A stretch of DNA of 64,000 nt from Desertivirga brevis (GTDB lineage Bacteria > Bacteroidota > Bacteroidia > Sphingobacteriales > Sphingobacteriaceae). The notes under the pieces were generated by a model, which did no database searches, was not told the DNA's origin, and saw nothing but the letters and a program-made list of their open reading frames with translations. Position numbers and translations under genes: made by a program. The stretch lies in contig NZ_JAFEWF010000009.1 of assembly GCF_017355835.1 (NCBI RefSeq), forward strand, positions 248,001-312,000. Reading direction: 5' to 3'. Positions 10,122 to 20,400 of the stretch are shown one piece after another (position 1 is the stretch's first letter; each line of letters starts with the position of its first letter).

Positions 10122-10156
10122 AAGCCCGAGGAAATGTTAGAATTCGCCTCGGGCTT
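10122..10156 (-). terminator. Terminator of the glutamine synthetase gene
   Basis: The 10-bp stem AAGCCCGAGG (10122-10131) pairs with CCTCGGGCTT (10147-10156). On the minus strand it ends GGGCTTTGTTT. It lies about 45 bases after the glnN stop. Confidence 0.85.
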
Positions 10157-10202
10157 CAATTATATGATTTACTTTTAACTCCCTTTTAGTAGGGATATCT
10201 CT

Positions 10203-12377
10203 TTATTTGATAAACAACAACTCTCTGAACTTAGGGAGAGGCCATTTATTATCGGCAATCAATTGCTCTAATTTGTCAACGTGATAGCGAATTGGTTCAA
10301 AAAAGGTTTTCACAGTCTCGTCGTAAGCAACTGCTCTTTCTCGCGGACCCTCAATTACGTTAGCCTGTTTACGTGCATTAACCATTTGCTTCACATTTGC
10401 CCTGATCTGATTTACGTGTTCAGAGATTTTAGTAATGATTTCCAGCTGGGCCTGGTATGTTTCCTCTCCAAGACCAATTTCTTTTAAACCACGTACGTTA
10501 TTTATCAAGTCCGACTGATAGTCGATAGAAGCAGGAATAATAACATTGTTTACTAATTCGCCCATAACCCGAGCTTCAATCTGAAGTTTTTTATAATAGT
10601 TCTCTAACAAGATCTCATGGCGTGCATGAACCTCACGTTTAGAGTATACTGCGCTCTCCTCAAACAGTCGCTCTGTTTTTTCAGTTACCAATGCATCAAG
10701 AGCTTTTGGCGTAGTTTTAATGTTTGCTAATCCCCTTGATGCTGCTTCTTGCTCCCACTCTTCCGAGTATCCGTTACCTTCAAAACGGATAGCTTTAGAT
10801 TCCTTGATGTAACGTTTGATAACAGTCATTATAGCAACGTCTTTCTTTTCTCCTTTACGAAGAAGTTTATCGACGTCAACTTTGAATTTATTCAACTGGT
10901 CTGCAACGATGGTATTTAATACGGTCATCGGGCTTGCAGAGTTTGCTGATGACCCAACTGCTCTTAATTCAAACTTGTTACCAGTAAAGGCGAAAGGAGA
11001 AGTACGGTTACGGTCAGTATTATCTAGCAGGATTTGAGGAACTTTAGGAATGTTAGTCCAAAGTGCTGCTTCATTTTTCATTTTGCTGGTAACACGTGAA
11101 GACTCAATTTCATCCAGCACATTGCTTAATTGACTTCCAAGGAAGATGGAGATAATAGCTGGAGGGGCTTCATTGGCACCTAAACGGTGATCGTTACTAA
11201 CTGATGCAATAGATGCACGAAGTAGATCAGCATGTTCGAAGACGGCTCTGATGGTGTTAACAAAGAACGTAAGGAACATCAGGTTGTTTTTAGGAGTCTT
11301 CCCTGGTGAAAGAAGGTTCTTTCCAGTATTAGTGATCAGCGACCAGTTGTTGTGTTTTCCTGATCCGTTGATACCCGCAAATGGTTTTTCATGAAGAAGC
11401 ACCTTGAAGTTATGCTTACGGGCAATCTTATCCATCAAATCCATTAATAACTGGTTGTGGTCGATGGCTAAGTTGATCTCTTCGTATATGGGAGCGCACT
11501 CGAACTGAGAAGGGGCAACTTCATTATGACGGGTTTTAAGAGGAATTCCTAGTTTAATAGATTCAATCTCCAATTCCTGCATATATGCCAGTACCCTGTC
11601 AGGAATAGAACCAAAATAGTGGTCTTCTAGTTGCTGATTCTTAGCCGACATATGGCCGAATAGGGCTCTTCCTGTCAGATACAGGTCGGGCCTAGCGTTG
11701 AATAAAGCCAGGTCAACAAGGAAGTACTCCTGCTCAATACCGAGGGAGGCATTTACTTTTTCGATACTTTTATCAAAGTACTGCGCAACCGAAACAGCTG
11801 CTTTGTCGAGAGCAGCTAAAGCTTTTAATAAAGGAGCTTTGTTATCTAAAGATTCGCCGGTATAGGAAACGAATACAGTTGGAATACAAAGGGTTTTACC
11901 CATTAGGAAGGCAGGGGAAGAAGGATCCCAAGCTGTGTAACCACGAGCTTCGAAAGTACTGCGGATACCGCCATTAGGAAAACTTGAGGCATCTGGCTCT
12001 TGCTGAGAAAGTGCGTCGCCTGTAAATTTTTCTATCGCAGCACCATCTCCAGAGGGCTCAAAAAAGGAATCATGTTTCTCGGCAGTAGAACCATTTAAAG
12101 GCTGAAACCAGTGGGTATAGTGAGTCGCACCGCGAGAAATAGCCCAGGATTTCATTGCAGAGGCAACCTGCTCTGCAATATCGCGCTCTATTCTTACGCC
12201 GTGGATGATTGAATCATTTACACTTTCAAGGGCTTCTTTAGATAAATATTCGCTAAGTTTCTTTTTATCAAAAACATTAGACGCATAAAATTCGGAAACT
12301 TTATCCGATGGTGCTTTTACTTCAGGAATGCTCCTTGAAAGCACTGCGTTTAATGCCTGGAACCTCAAATTTGCCAT
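10203..12377 (-). CDS. glnN: Glutamine synthetase type III
   Basis: ATP-dependent ammonium assimilation into glutamine. The 724-residue length and N-terminal domain are diagnostic of the GSIII class found in Bacteroidota and cyanobacteria, as opposed to ~450 residues for GSI. The metal/substrate segments SLGIEQEYFLVD, RHNEVAPSQFECAPIYEE and GINGSGKHNNWSL are present, and the C-terminal GSIII helical region follows. It is monocistronic, with a hairpin terminator after it and a 146-base A/T-rich upstream region shared with the divergent TonB gene. Confidence 0.96.
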   Translation of the reverse strand: MANLRFQALNAVLSRSIPEVKAPSDKVSEFYASNVFDKKKLSEYLSKEALESVNDSIIHGVRIERDIAEQVASAMKSWAISRGATHYTHWFQPLNGSTAEKHDSFFEPSGDGAAIEKFTGDALSQQEPDASSFPNGGIRSTFEARGYTAWDPSSPAFLMGKTLCIPTVFVSYTGESLDNKAPLLKALAALDKAAVSVAQYFDKSIEKVNASLGIEQEYFLVDLALFNARPDLYLTGRALFGHMSAKNQQLEDHYFGSIPDRVLAYMQELEIESIKLGIPLKTRHNEVAPSQFECAPIYEEINLAIDHNQLLMDLMDKIARKHNFKVLLHEKPFAGINGSGKHNNWSLITNTGKNLLSPGKTPKNNLMFLTFFVNTIRAVFEHADLLRASIASVSNDHRLGANEAPPAIISIFLGSQLSNVLDEIESSRVTSKMKNEAALWTNIPKVPQILLDNTDRNRTSPFAFTGNKFELRAVGSSANSASPMTVLNTIVADQLNKFKVDVDKLLRKGEKKDVAIMTVIKRYIKESKAIRFEGNGYSEEWEQEAASRGLANIKTTPKALDALVTEKTERLFEESAVYSKREVHARHEILLENYYKKLQIEARVMGELVNNVIIPASIDYQSDLINNVRGLKEIGLGEETYQAQLEIITKISEHVNQIRANVKQMVNARKQANVIEGPRERAVAYDETVKTFFEPIRYHVDKLEQLIADNKWPLPKFRELLFIK

Positions 12378-12562
12378 TGTATCTCGTTTAATTTTTATTT
12401 TTTTCTAATCTACCTAGAATTCTAAGGTTCAAATATTTGCAAAAAGTATTGAATTATCTAAACATTGTTTAAAAAAAGAGTGCTTTTCGAATAAGTAAAA
12501 AAAGTTTTCTGAGCTTATGGAATATGATAGTTGGTCAGCATCCAATCAATAAACGAACGATT

Positions 12563-13414
12563 ATGCTTAGCTCAAAATTAAACGTATACAGCATCGAGTG
12601 GCTTGATGTTGTATTTGCCAACCGGAACCAGAGTTATGGAGCTTATGAATTAAGAAAAAATTATAATTCGCGACTAACCAAAGCCTTATTTATTGCCTCT
12701 GCACTCTTTATTGGCGGAGTTTGTTCTCCACTGATCTATCAATATTTGAAGGGAGAGGATGTGGTTGTCTCCGGCACGGAAGCCCCAACAATCCTTCCTG
12801 CAGACAAAGTAGTAATTGTTGAGCTCCCAACTAAGAAAGTTGAACCGGCAAAATCAGAAGGGCAATCTAAACCAGAAAAATTAAAAACGATTAGGCATGT
12901 AGCTCCAAGGGTTGTTCCTGCAAACTCTTCAACTATTGAAGACCCGGCTACGCCACAAGAGATCGAACATGCAGTGATTGGCCCGATTACACAGGAAGGG
13001 ACAACCGGAGCAACAAATGCTATTAGTACGCCAACAGAAGGGCAAGGGGGAAATGGAATAGGTGAAGGTACATCAAACAGTTTAGGTGATGATATCCTTA
13101 CCCCAGGTACTTTAGAAGTTCAACCTGCATTTCCTGGTGGTTTTGATGCCTTTGCCAACTACCTAAGGAAGAACCTTCGCTATCCTGTTGCAGCTCAGGA
13201 GGGTAACATATCCGGACGTGTTTATGTGAATTTTATAGTGGAGAAGGATGGAAGCCTTACAGATATAAAAATCGCTAAAGGAATAGGTTTTGGTTGCGAT
13301 GAAGAAGCAGCAAGGGTTATCAAAAAGTCACCTAAATGGAGTGCAGGTGAACAGAATGGAAGGAAGGTACGGGTAATGTTTACCATACCGATTGTATTTG
13401 CAATGGGGGAATAA
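12563..13414 (+). CDS. Energy transducer TonB
   Basis: TonB-family protein that couples the inner-membrane proton motive force to outer-membrane receptors. The N-terminus MLSSKLNVYSIEWLDVVFANRN and the YGAYELRKNYN segment are typical of the Bacteroidota subfamily. One TM helix follows (LFIASALFIGGV), then a Pro/Lys/Glu-rich periplasmic spacer. The C-terminal domain covers about the last 85 residues (FPGGFDAFANYL, YPVAAQEGNISGRVYVNFIV). The longer frame from 12524 adds 13 residues absent from the family, so the ATG at 12563 is chosen. ExbB/ExbD are not nearby. Confidence 0.9.
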   Translation: MLSSKLNVYSIEWLDVVFANRNQSYGAYELRKNYNSRLTKALFIASALFIGGVCSPLIYQYLKGEDVVVSGTEAPTILPADKVVIVELPTKKVEPAKSEGQSKPEKLKTIRHVAPRVVPANSSTIEDPATPQEIEHAVIGPITQEGTTGATNAISTPTEGQGGNGIGEGTSNSLGDDILTPGTLEVQPAFPGGFDAFANYLRKNLRYPVAAQEGNISGRVYVNFIVEKDGSLTDIKIAKGIGFGCDEEAARVIKKSPKWSAGEQNGRKVRVMFTIPIVFAMGE

Positions 13415-13448
13415 TCCTAATTTGGTTCCTAATCCTAATAATAGAAGG

Positions 13449-13489
13449 CGCTGAGAGATTTGGATAATTATTATCTTTCAGCGTTTTTT
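13449..13489 (+). terminator. Terminator of tonB abutting the next gene
   Basis: The stem CGCTGAGAGAT (13449-13459) pairs with ATCTTTCAGCG (13473-13483) with one G-U pair, followed by six T. The T run ends directly at the ATG (13490) of the downstream gene. Confidence 0.85.
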
Positions 13490-14416
13490 ATGCTGATAAA
13501 GGTTAGTGAAAATACTTGGACTAGATTTCTGAATGCCGCGCCACTCAGTTCAACTACTCAAACACGGAAGTTTTTAGAAGTAGGAGCAAAATGTTCAAGG
13601 CGACAAATTGTTTACTTCATTTGGAGTAATAATGAGGGTGTTCAAACAATTGGATTTGCAGCACTTGAAAAGCAAAAGACACTGACTCAACCTATTTACA
13701 ACCTTTATCATAATTTTCTTATAGGCCACGGAATTGATGAAGAAGCCCTGGCCGAAGACTTTTATCTTCTATTCACAGAGCTTAAATCGAGGTATTTATT
13801 TATTAGATTAAGATTACCTCCAGCGTTCAAGTATATCGACTCCTTAGAACGTGCACAGGTTTTTTTGAGATACAAAAAAACGTATGTAAAAAGTTTAGAT
13901 AACCTTAAGTATTCACGAAACCTTCATCGAATTATAAATAGAGGCTTAGCGAAAGATTATAAGTTCATCAAATCAGACAAATTTGGTTCGGGTTTCACAG
14001 AAATCCTTAACCATAACAGGAAGTTTTGGTCTTTGCGAAAAAGGCGGTTGCACAGAAAATTGCTTGAGTCCTTACTTGCAGATGGAATTGCTGAAGTGTA
14101 CGAGCTTTGGAAGTCCTCAGAACTTTCAGGCGCTATTTATATCTTCCGTGATGATTTCCGTTGCCAGGTTCAAACAATGTTCCTTACTAAACGAAATGGA
14201 AATGAGGAAGCACATACGCTGTTATACCATTTAGTTATGGCAAAATATAAAGAAAAAGGATTTGAAAGCTGTGATTTTCTAGGAGCTAATATACCGCAGA
14301 TTGCTTGGTATAAAGCAAAGTTTAAAGGCGACTTGGTTTCGTATTGTGAAGTGGAAATTTGTGGCGGTGCCTTTTACAAGTTATTAAGGGTATTTAGATA
14401 CGCTGTTGGGATCTGA
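13490..14416 (+). CDS. FemAB/GNAT-like acyl- or aminoacyltransferase, copy 1
   Basis: 308 residues with the C-terminal pattern of FemAB/BioF2-like (Acetyltransf_6) proteins: ELSGAIYIFRDD, then YHLVMAKYKEKGFESCDFLGANIPQIAWYKAKFKG. It is the first of three tandem paralogues (13490, 14431, 15372), each about 310 residues. These folds transfer acyl or aminoacyl groups onto peptidoglycan precursors, sugars or lipids; the substrate cannot be read from the sequence. An alternative start at 13460 lies within the tonB terminator stem and is rejected. It is 14 bases before copy 2, so cotranscription is likely. Confidence 0.78.
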   Translation: MLIKVSENTWTRFLNAAPLSSTTQTRKFLEVGAKCSRRQIVYFIWSNNEGVQTIGFAALEKQKTLTQPIYNLYHNFLIGHGIDEEALAEDFYLLFTELKSRYLFIRLRLPPAFKYIDSLERAQVFLRYKKTYVKSLDNLKYSRNLHRIINRGLAKDYKFIKSDKFGSGFTEILNHNRKFWSLRKRRLHRKLLESLLADGIAEVYELWKSSELSGAIYIFRDDFRCQVQTMFLTKRNGNEEAHTLLYHLVMAKYKEKGFESCDFLGANIPQIAWYKAKFKGDLVSYCEVEICGGAFYKLLRVFRYAVGI

Positions 14417-14430
14417 TAGGAGGAAGTTTT

Positions 14431-15363
14431 ATGTGGAAGCAAGTTACATCTGTTGAATGGGCTCAGAAGACTTTAGATCTACCATTTTCCATTTTTTTTA
14501 ACCCTGAATTTCTAGGTACCCTAGCTCAAACATACTCCGCAACAGTGATTTATTATTTGTACGAGGAACATTCACAATTAAAGTCGGCAACAGCTTTCTT
14601 TAGTAAATCCAACGAAATTATCACGCCGGCAGAGTTTTACTATCACCCTTTCTGGGTTGCTAAACCAATGACGGAGTTTATTTACATTGAAATCCTTACT
14701 TCCATTATTTGTTCATTAAAAGCAACCTATCGAAGAATAACACTTAAGTTAGATCCTTCCATTACAGATATCAGACCTTTCATCTGGAATGGGTTTAAAA
14801 TCGAAAATAAATTTACCTACGTGAATTTGAATAACCATCCTAGCGGCAAGAGCGTATTAAAGGATTCTCTCCGGCTGGAAACAAGGGAGTATTTATTCAA
14901 AGTAGAAGGTTATGATAAAAGGTCATGGGAGTTGAATTGTTCTTTTCATCAGTCTTTGGCCTTTTCCGCTCAATTACTGCGTGGGTATGAAAAGTTATTC
15001 AATTTATGGAGCGAGCATAATTTCCTCCAATCGTGCAACCTATATAAGGGAAACAAACTTATTGCTGCCGCTTTAGTATTGATTGATAATAAAAGTGGAA
15101 AAGTTTATCGAGTAATGTTAAATAGAGTGGATAATGAAAAGTACGCCCATACATATCTTAATTACTATTTTTTAAAATGGTGCAATGAACATAAATATTC
15201 TTACGTCGATTTTTGCGGCGCAAATATTCGGAATATAAGTCTTTTTAAGTCTCGATTCGGAACGACGTTAATACCCTACCACAAAGTGTACTACGACCCC
15301 TATTACAATACAATAGAACGCTTAGCCGCGAAGCTTGCGTCGGTCATAAGAAGAATAGTTTAA
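14431..15363 (+). CDS. FemAB/GNAT-like transferase, copy 2
   Basis: 310 residues, diverged from copies 1 and 3 but sharing their landmarks: an N-terminal W-Q/E segment (TSVEWAQKTL), the mid-protein SITDIRPFIWNGFKIENKFTYV and the C-terminal YVDFCGANIRNISLFKSRFGT. The shared ITDIRPFIxxGF segment with copy 3 suggests duplication. A purine-rich GGAGGAAG ribosome-binding site sits just before the ATG. Probably acts on a surface glycan or cell-wall precursor with its neighbours; the substrate is unknown. Confidence 0.75.
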   Translation: MWKQVTSVEWAQKTLDLPFSIFFNPEFLGTLAQTYSATVIYYLYEEHSQLKSATAFFSKSNEIITPAEFYYHPFWVAKPMTEFIYIEILTSIICSLKATYRRITLKLDPSITDIRPFIWNGFKIENKFTYVNLNNHPSGKSVLKDSLRLETREYLFKVEGYDKRSWELNCSFHQSLAFSAQLLRGYEKLFNLWSEHNFLQSCNLYKGNKLIAAALVLIDNKSGKVYRVMLNRVDNEKYAHTYLNYYFLKWCNEHKYSYVDFCGANIRNISLFKSRFGTTLIPYHKVYYDPYYNTIERLAAKLASVIRRIV

Positions 15364-15371
15364 CCGAGTAA

Positions 15372-16316
15372 ATGGAAATTCAACAAGTCTCTCTGGAGAC
15401 GTGGGAACAAATTAGTAACGGCACAATTGCTCCATCGATCCAATATAAAGCGGAATTTGTAACAATAATTTCCGAATCTTTTAATTTACGCCCAGTAGCT
15501 TGGATAGTGATGAAGAATGGGAAAGCTGTTTTAGGCTTTCAAACATTTTCAAAAGACGCCAAGCTCATTCAACCATCAATCTATATTTATACCTCAATTT
15601 GGACTAATGGTAACTTTCTTATTTGTCAGCAAGCATTACTAAAACTACTTGAATTGCTTAAGTCTAAGTATAACTCAATGCACTTCATATTTTCACCGAG
15701 CTTCACAGATGTAAGGCCATTTATTCGTTTGGGATTCAAGGCCTCTGTCAATTACACCATTTTAAAAAACTTAGATGAATTGGAGTTTCACGGAAAGTTA
15801 AAGGCAAGAGAAACCAGGGCGAGAAAAGAGGGAATAAAATTTTTTTGGGGAGATGAGTCTCAGGATGTCCTTGAGCAGTACAGGCGAGATTTTACGAGGT
15901 ACGGGTTTTCGAAAAAATATGCCCAAGGCTTGGAGCTGCTCATAAAGCGAATGATAAAGGCTGGTTATGCCAAGGCTCTAACTGCCAGGCTAGGTGAGGA
16001 GTTGATAGCTTCTGGAATACTAATAGTAGATGATTTAAGGAAACATTCAATGAACATCTTAATAAGCTCTGAAAAGAAGCACTATGACACGGGCGTTCAT
16101 ACTGCGCTCTATATGGAAATATTCCGCCAATTGAAGAAAGATGGCTACGAAACCAATGATCTTTTTGGAGCTAATACACTAGGTATTGGTAATTTTAAAT
16201 CAAATTTTTCAGAGGATCTTACTGCTCATTATGAAGTTAAATATAACTTTTTTCGAAGTTCTCTTAGTAAGCAGTTTAATAGTATGAGTCGGATTCTAAA
16301 GAGGTTTGTTACCTAA
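15372..16316 (+). CDS. FemAB/GNAT-like transferase, copy 3
   Basis: 314 residues. The N-terminus MEIQQVSLETWEQIS parallels copy 1 (IKVSENTWTRFL). The core has SFTDVRPFIRLGFKASVNYTIL, a basic helix KARETRARKEGIKFFWG, and the C-terminal TNDLFGANTLGIGNFKSNF. It begins 8 bases after copy 2 and ends 7 bases before the GT4 gene, so the four genes look like one operon. FemAB-like enzymes are often found in polysaccharide and cell-wall loci. Confidence 0.75.
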   Translation: MEIQQVSLETWEQISNGTIAPSIQYKAEFVTIISESFNLRPVAWIVMKNGKAVLGFQTFSKDAKLIQPSIYIYTSIWTNGNFLICQQALLKLLELLKSKYNSMHFIFSPSFTDVRPFIRLGFKASVNYTILKNLDELEFHGKLKARETRARKEGIKFFWGDESQDVLEQYRRDFTRYGFSKKYAQGLELLIKRMIKAGYAKALTARLGEELIASGILIVDDLRKHSMNILISSEKKHYDTGVHTALYMEIFRQLKKDGYETNDLFGANTLGIGNFKSNFSEDLTAHYEVKYNFFRSSLSKQFNSMSRILKRFVT

Positions 16317-16323
16317 ATAGTAA

Positions 16324-17487
16324 ATGAGGAAGCTTAAAGTTTTATTTTTTCCGGCTTGGTACCCAAACCATCTAAATCCGATCGCCGGTAAATTTGTCAG
16401 GGACCATGCTAAAAGTATTAATAGTGATACTCACCTGGCAATTTACTATGTAATAAATGATCCTTCCTTAAACTCTTTATTTCAATTTAAGGCAGGTGTT
16501 GAGGATGGTATTAGTGTTTATAGGAGCTACTCTCTATGGATTAATAAATCTTACATGTTTCCGCTAAATGCGATCCTGTTTATGTTTGCTTCTTTCTATG
16601 GATATTACAAGGCTTATAGGATGTTTGGCAAAGCGGATGTTAATCACGTTCATGTTCTAACAAGAAGCGGTATTATCCCATTTTTTCTAAAATTTTTGCA
16701 CCAAACTCCCTATGTAATCACGGAGCATTGGAGCAGATATCTTCCTGAACGAAATACCTATAAGGGACTTTTTAGAAAATTTGTAACAAGGATAATTGTT
16801 AAGCATGCTTCCGGTATGTCTGCTGTTTCAGAAGCTTTAAAGAGGGCTATGATAAAGCAAGGTTTAAGTCATAAAGATTTTCGTATCATTAACAATGCAG
16901 TAGATAGCAATAGGTTCACTTTATCGCCCAATTACTCCCAATCCAAGACTAATAGTTTTCTTCATATTTCCGGTATGGAAGATCATGTTAAAAATATCCG
17001 GGGCATCCTTGGCGCAGCAAAAATTGTAAAATCAAAGGGAAGGAGATTTGAACTGCATTTTGTAGGCCATTCAAAAGAGATTGATGAGTTTAAGAAAATT
17101 GTTTGTACTGAAGGTTTAGAGCAGGAGGTTTTCTTTCATGGGCATATAGACAAAGAGATCCCTGAATATTTTCATCAATCTAGCGCCTTCATACTTTTCA
17201 GTCATTTTGAAAATCAGCCAGTAGTTTTAATTGAATCTCTTCTGTGCGGAGTGCCGGTAATCGGATCAATGGCTGGAGGGATTCCTGAAATGATTAGTTC
17301 AGATAATGGACTTTTGGTTAGCCCAGCGAACAAAGACGAGTTAGCTGAATCGATGATTAACTTCATAGATGGAACCGTAGATTTCAATAGAGATAAAATT
17401 CGTTCTGAAGCGCTCAAAAAATATGGAAGGGCTGAAGTCGGTGCCCAATTGCTAAAATTCTATATGGATGTTATACTACCGCATTAA
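16324..17487 (+). CDS. Glycosyltransferase family 4
   Basis: 387 residues with the GT-B fold. The N-terminal donor-independent half begins KVLFFPAWYPNHLNPIAGKFVRDHA, and an acceptor-side YVITEHWSRYLPERNTYKG follows. The nucleotide-sugar half has FLHISGMEDHVKNIRGIL and the EX7E motif ESLLCGVPVIGSMAGGIPEMI. It is the last gene of the FemAB-like operon and its stop overlaps the convergent C25 gene by 12 bases. It most likely adds a sugar to a surface polysaccharide or glycolipid; donor and acceptor are unknown. Confidence 0.9.
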   Translation: MRKLKVLFFPAWYPNHLNPIAGKFVRDHAKSINSDTHLAIYYVINDPSLNSLFQFKAGVEDGISVYRSYSLWINKSYMFPLNAILFMFASFYGYYKAYRMFGKADVNHVHVLTRSGIIPFFLKFLHQTPYVITEHWSRYLPERNTYKGLFRKFVTRIIVKHASGMSAVSEALKRAMIKQGLSHKDFRIINNAVDSNRFTLSPNYSQSKTNSFLHISGMEDHVKNIRGILGAAKIVKSKGRRFELHFVGHSKEIDEFKKIVCTEGLEQEVFFHGHIDKEIPEYFHQSSAFILFSHFENQPVVLIESLLCGVPVIGSMAGGIPEMISSDNGLLVSPANKDELAESMINFIDGTVDFNRDKIRSEALKKYGRAEVGAQLLKFYMDVILPH

Positions 17488-20400
17488 ATAAATCTTTCCA
17501 AAATTCTGCTTGAACATAGAGTCTGCTGAAGTAGAACGATGTTTAATTCCCGACTTATCATTATTTTCAACATACACTCGATAGAAGTATACTCCATTTG
17601 CGAGTCGGTCTCCGAACTGATCGGTACCATCCCACCTAAAGTTTGAGATATTGTTTCCTATCCGCAGATCCCCTAATTCTTCTTTCAGAACCTCCCGTAC
17701 AATCTTTCCGGTTGCGGTCATGATCTGAACTTTTATTTTATCCGGTACCTGCTGCCCGGTTATTTTAAATACAAACTGCATGGAGGTGGTAAAAGGGTTA
17801 GGGTAGGGCAGGAAGTGAGTGATCGTCGCTTCGTTGATCACCTCGAACGATACTTCATAATCGTTACTGCTGGTAAAGTTTCCCGACTTATCCTTGCTTC
17901 TTACATTTAAGGTATAGACCCCATCAGCAAGTTGATCAGGAAGGAATAGAAAAGTAGCTTTGTTATTGTCAGAGGTCCCTGGAGTTTGTAAGGTTACTTT
18001 ATTTGAGCTAAAGGCAATCCTCTTGAGGTGGCCGTCTGCGTTATTCTTTAGGTAAAGTTCAACCGATGTAGTATCATTAAGGAGAAGGAACTTATTTTCA
18101 TCTCGTATTAAAACTGCTATTTGTGGCTTTGGAGAAACCGTCTCCCCATTAACAATTCGCTGACCGTCAAATAACACATCTACCAATGGCCCTTTTTTAT
18201 CCGGCTGCACATAGAAAAAGTAATTGATCTGGTTATTAAAGCCTAAGGCGTCTTTCAAATCCATAGGCTCAACAGAGATCTGAAGAAGGTTAGAATCGGT
18301 GAGGGCAGTGGTAGGGTAAGAAAATGAAAGACTTGTATTCGCTTTAGGATCCAGTGGGGCAAGCGTAGTTATTGTTCCTTTAATCTCTGTGTTGTCGGGT
18401 TTAATTATTTTATAGCGGGCAACGAGCGAATCGCTTTTGCTAATGCCTAAGTTGCTTACTCCAACCTTAAGCTTTATAGTATCTCCTCTCGAAATTGTTT
18501 TACTATAAAACTCGTCGGCAAAATCTGTATTTAGGGAAATATCCGGATATGATTTGAAAAGTACTTTCCAGGAGCTTAACTGAGCAGGGGAATAGAATTT
18601 ATTGTCTTCCACATTAGCCCTCAGTTTTATAAACGGATAAATCGTTGGTTGTACATGCTTCAAATCCACAGAGCCAAGTCCTCCGGTAGGAGAAGCATTA
18701 TGCAAGATTACTTCAGAACCGTCTTCCTTTATGCCTATCACACTATATTGAATTTGGTCTCCCTGATCTGTCTGGAAACTAAATTCAGCGCTTGTCCATT
18801 CCAGTGCAGGACCTATTTTATCGGAAGTGAAAAAACCTGAGCTAAAAGGATAGGGAAGATTGAAATTAACCGTAATTGCCTGTTCCCGTGCAGGCGTTAC
18901 ATGGCTATAATCTGCCGTAAACTCAGTTGCTGTACCAGGTGCTGAACCTTTTTTTCCAGAGAACGCAAAAGGTTCACCTAAGCCCACAGTATTAAAAATC
19001 GAAAGGCCTAAAGAGCCAAGAGCGGCTTTCACCACCGAAGGGAGGGTCTTGGGATCAAAATTCAATCCGCTCATACCTATCACGAAATAACCTGCCGGAA
19101 TATTATTTATATACCTAATAAGGGAGTCTTGGCCAGCAGTAAGGCTGGTATTAAAATAAAATTGTCCTGTACCGTTAATGCCATCATTTTTATAATTGTG
19201 AGGACTTGGGTAGTTCAGGGGAGAATTTTGCTTCAATGGATTCAGAGCGATGATCGTTAGTCCTTGAAATTCTGAGGTATTAAAGGAAAATTTACCAGCC
19301 GAAATGCCGAGGCGAATAGCTCTTTCTGTTGATGTCGGTGCAAGGTCTCCGCGTGTTCTGATAAGTACAGGATAAGTGGTGTTTGCAAACCGGAACGATT
19401 TCTTGTCTTCCGAGTAAGTTAACCTGTCGCTAAATGTTAAGTTATCAAATTGCTGATAATGTCCCTGGTTCCAGCCGGCTGGACTGGATGGAATATAGGT
19501 GAAAGAGGTTTGTTGCCATCTACCTCCCTGCTGTTCATCAAGATTAACTTTGGCTCTCCAGTAGTAAACCTTCCCCGCATCCCAATTTACGTCCGGCTGC
19601 CATTGTGCAAACAGGCCTGAAGTAATGATAGGGGAGGATTTCTTCCATCCGCTGTCGAATGTGTTAATGGTATCAATTTCAAAAAGATATTCCGAACGTT
19701 TAACTGACAAGTTGTTTTGTTCTACTTCTAGTATCACCGGATTGGTACCTGCAATGCCGAAAGCAGGGGGCGAGACAAGCGATAGGCCTGTTGATGGAAG
19801 GAAGTAATTGTAAGTATAGGTATTATTGCTTTCATTAAGCTCCTCAACAGCATTGATAGGATCAGCACTAACAATGAAAGTGTTATTTCCTCCGGCCCTG
19901 TCAATGTCGTTATTGATTAAAAACGTAACAGTATCAGTGTTATAGATAGGAGAATAGGATTGATGGGGATAGTTTACTATTCTTTTGTCTTCCAGAATCC
20001 TTTTTACAGAAACCGAAACGCCAGAGGTAGATACCTTTCCTGGATTTCTAATAACTATGCTTAATTTTAGTTCCTTACTATTGGCCGTTATATTCTTATC
20101 ACTGAAAAATACATCTCCTTGTCTAATCTCATAATCAGGTTTAGCAGGAGCGTAAAACCCAACAGTGGGATCTCCAAGGTAAATATATTGCCTTGTATGG
20201 GCTTGCTGTAAATTTTTATCTGCGATCTGATAGTCGCGCGTTGCGTATAGTAGGTTCATCGCTACGGGCTCTCCATAATGGGTTTTGAATGAATGATCAT
20301 AGAACTTTTTACTGAAGGAGTATAAGTAACTTGCTACACCCTCACTACTTGTTCCAATCCATCCAATTGCTCCGCGACCTTTCTGAAGAATATAAGACTC

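Noticed and set aside
10040..10159. A 40-residue N-terminal extension of PurM
   Set aside because: It would translate through the glnN terminator stem and the TATCTTTG element, and PurM proteins begin with MS-x-YNQRGVS.
13460..13489. Ten extra N-terminal codons on FemAB-like copy 1
   Set aside because: They lie within the tonB terminator hairpin; the ATG at 13490 aligns with copy 3.
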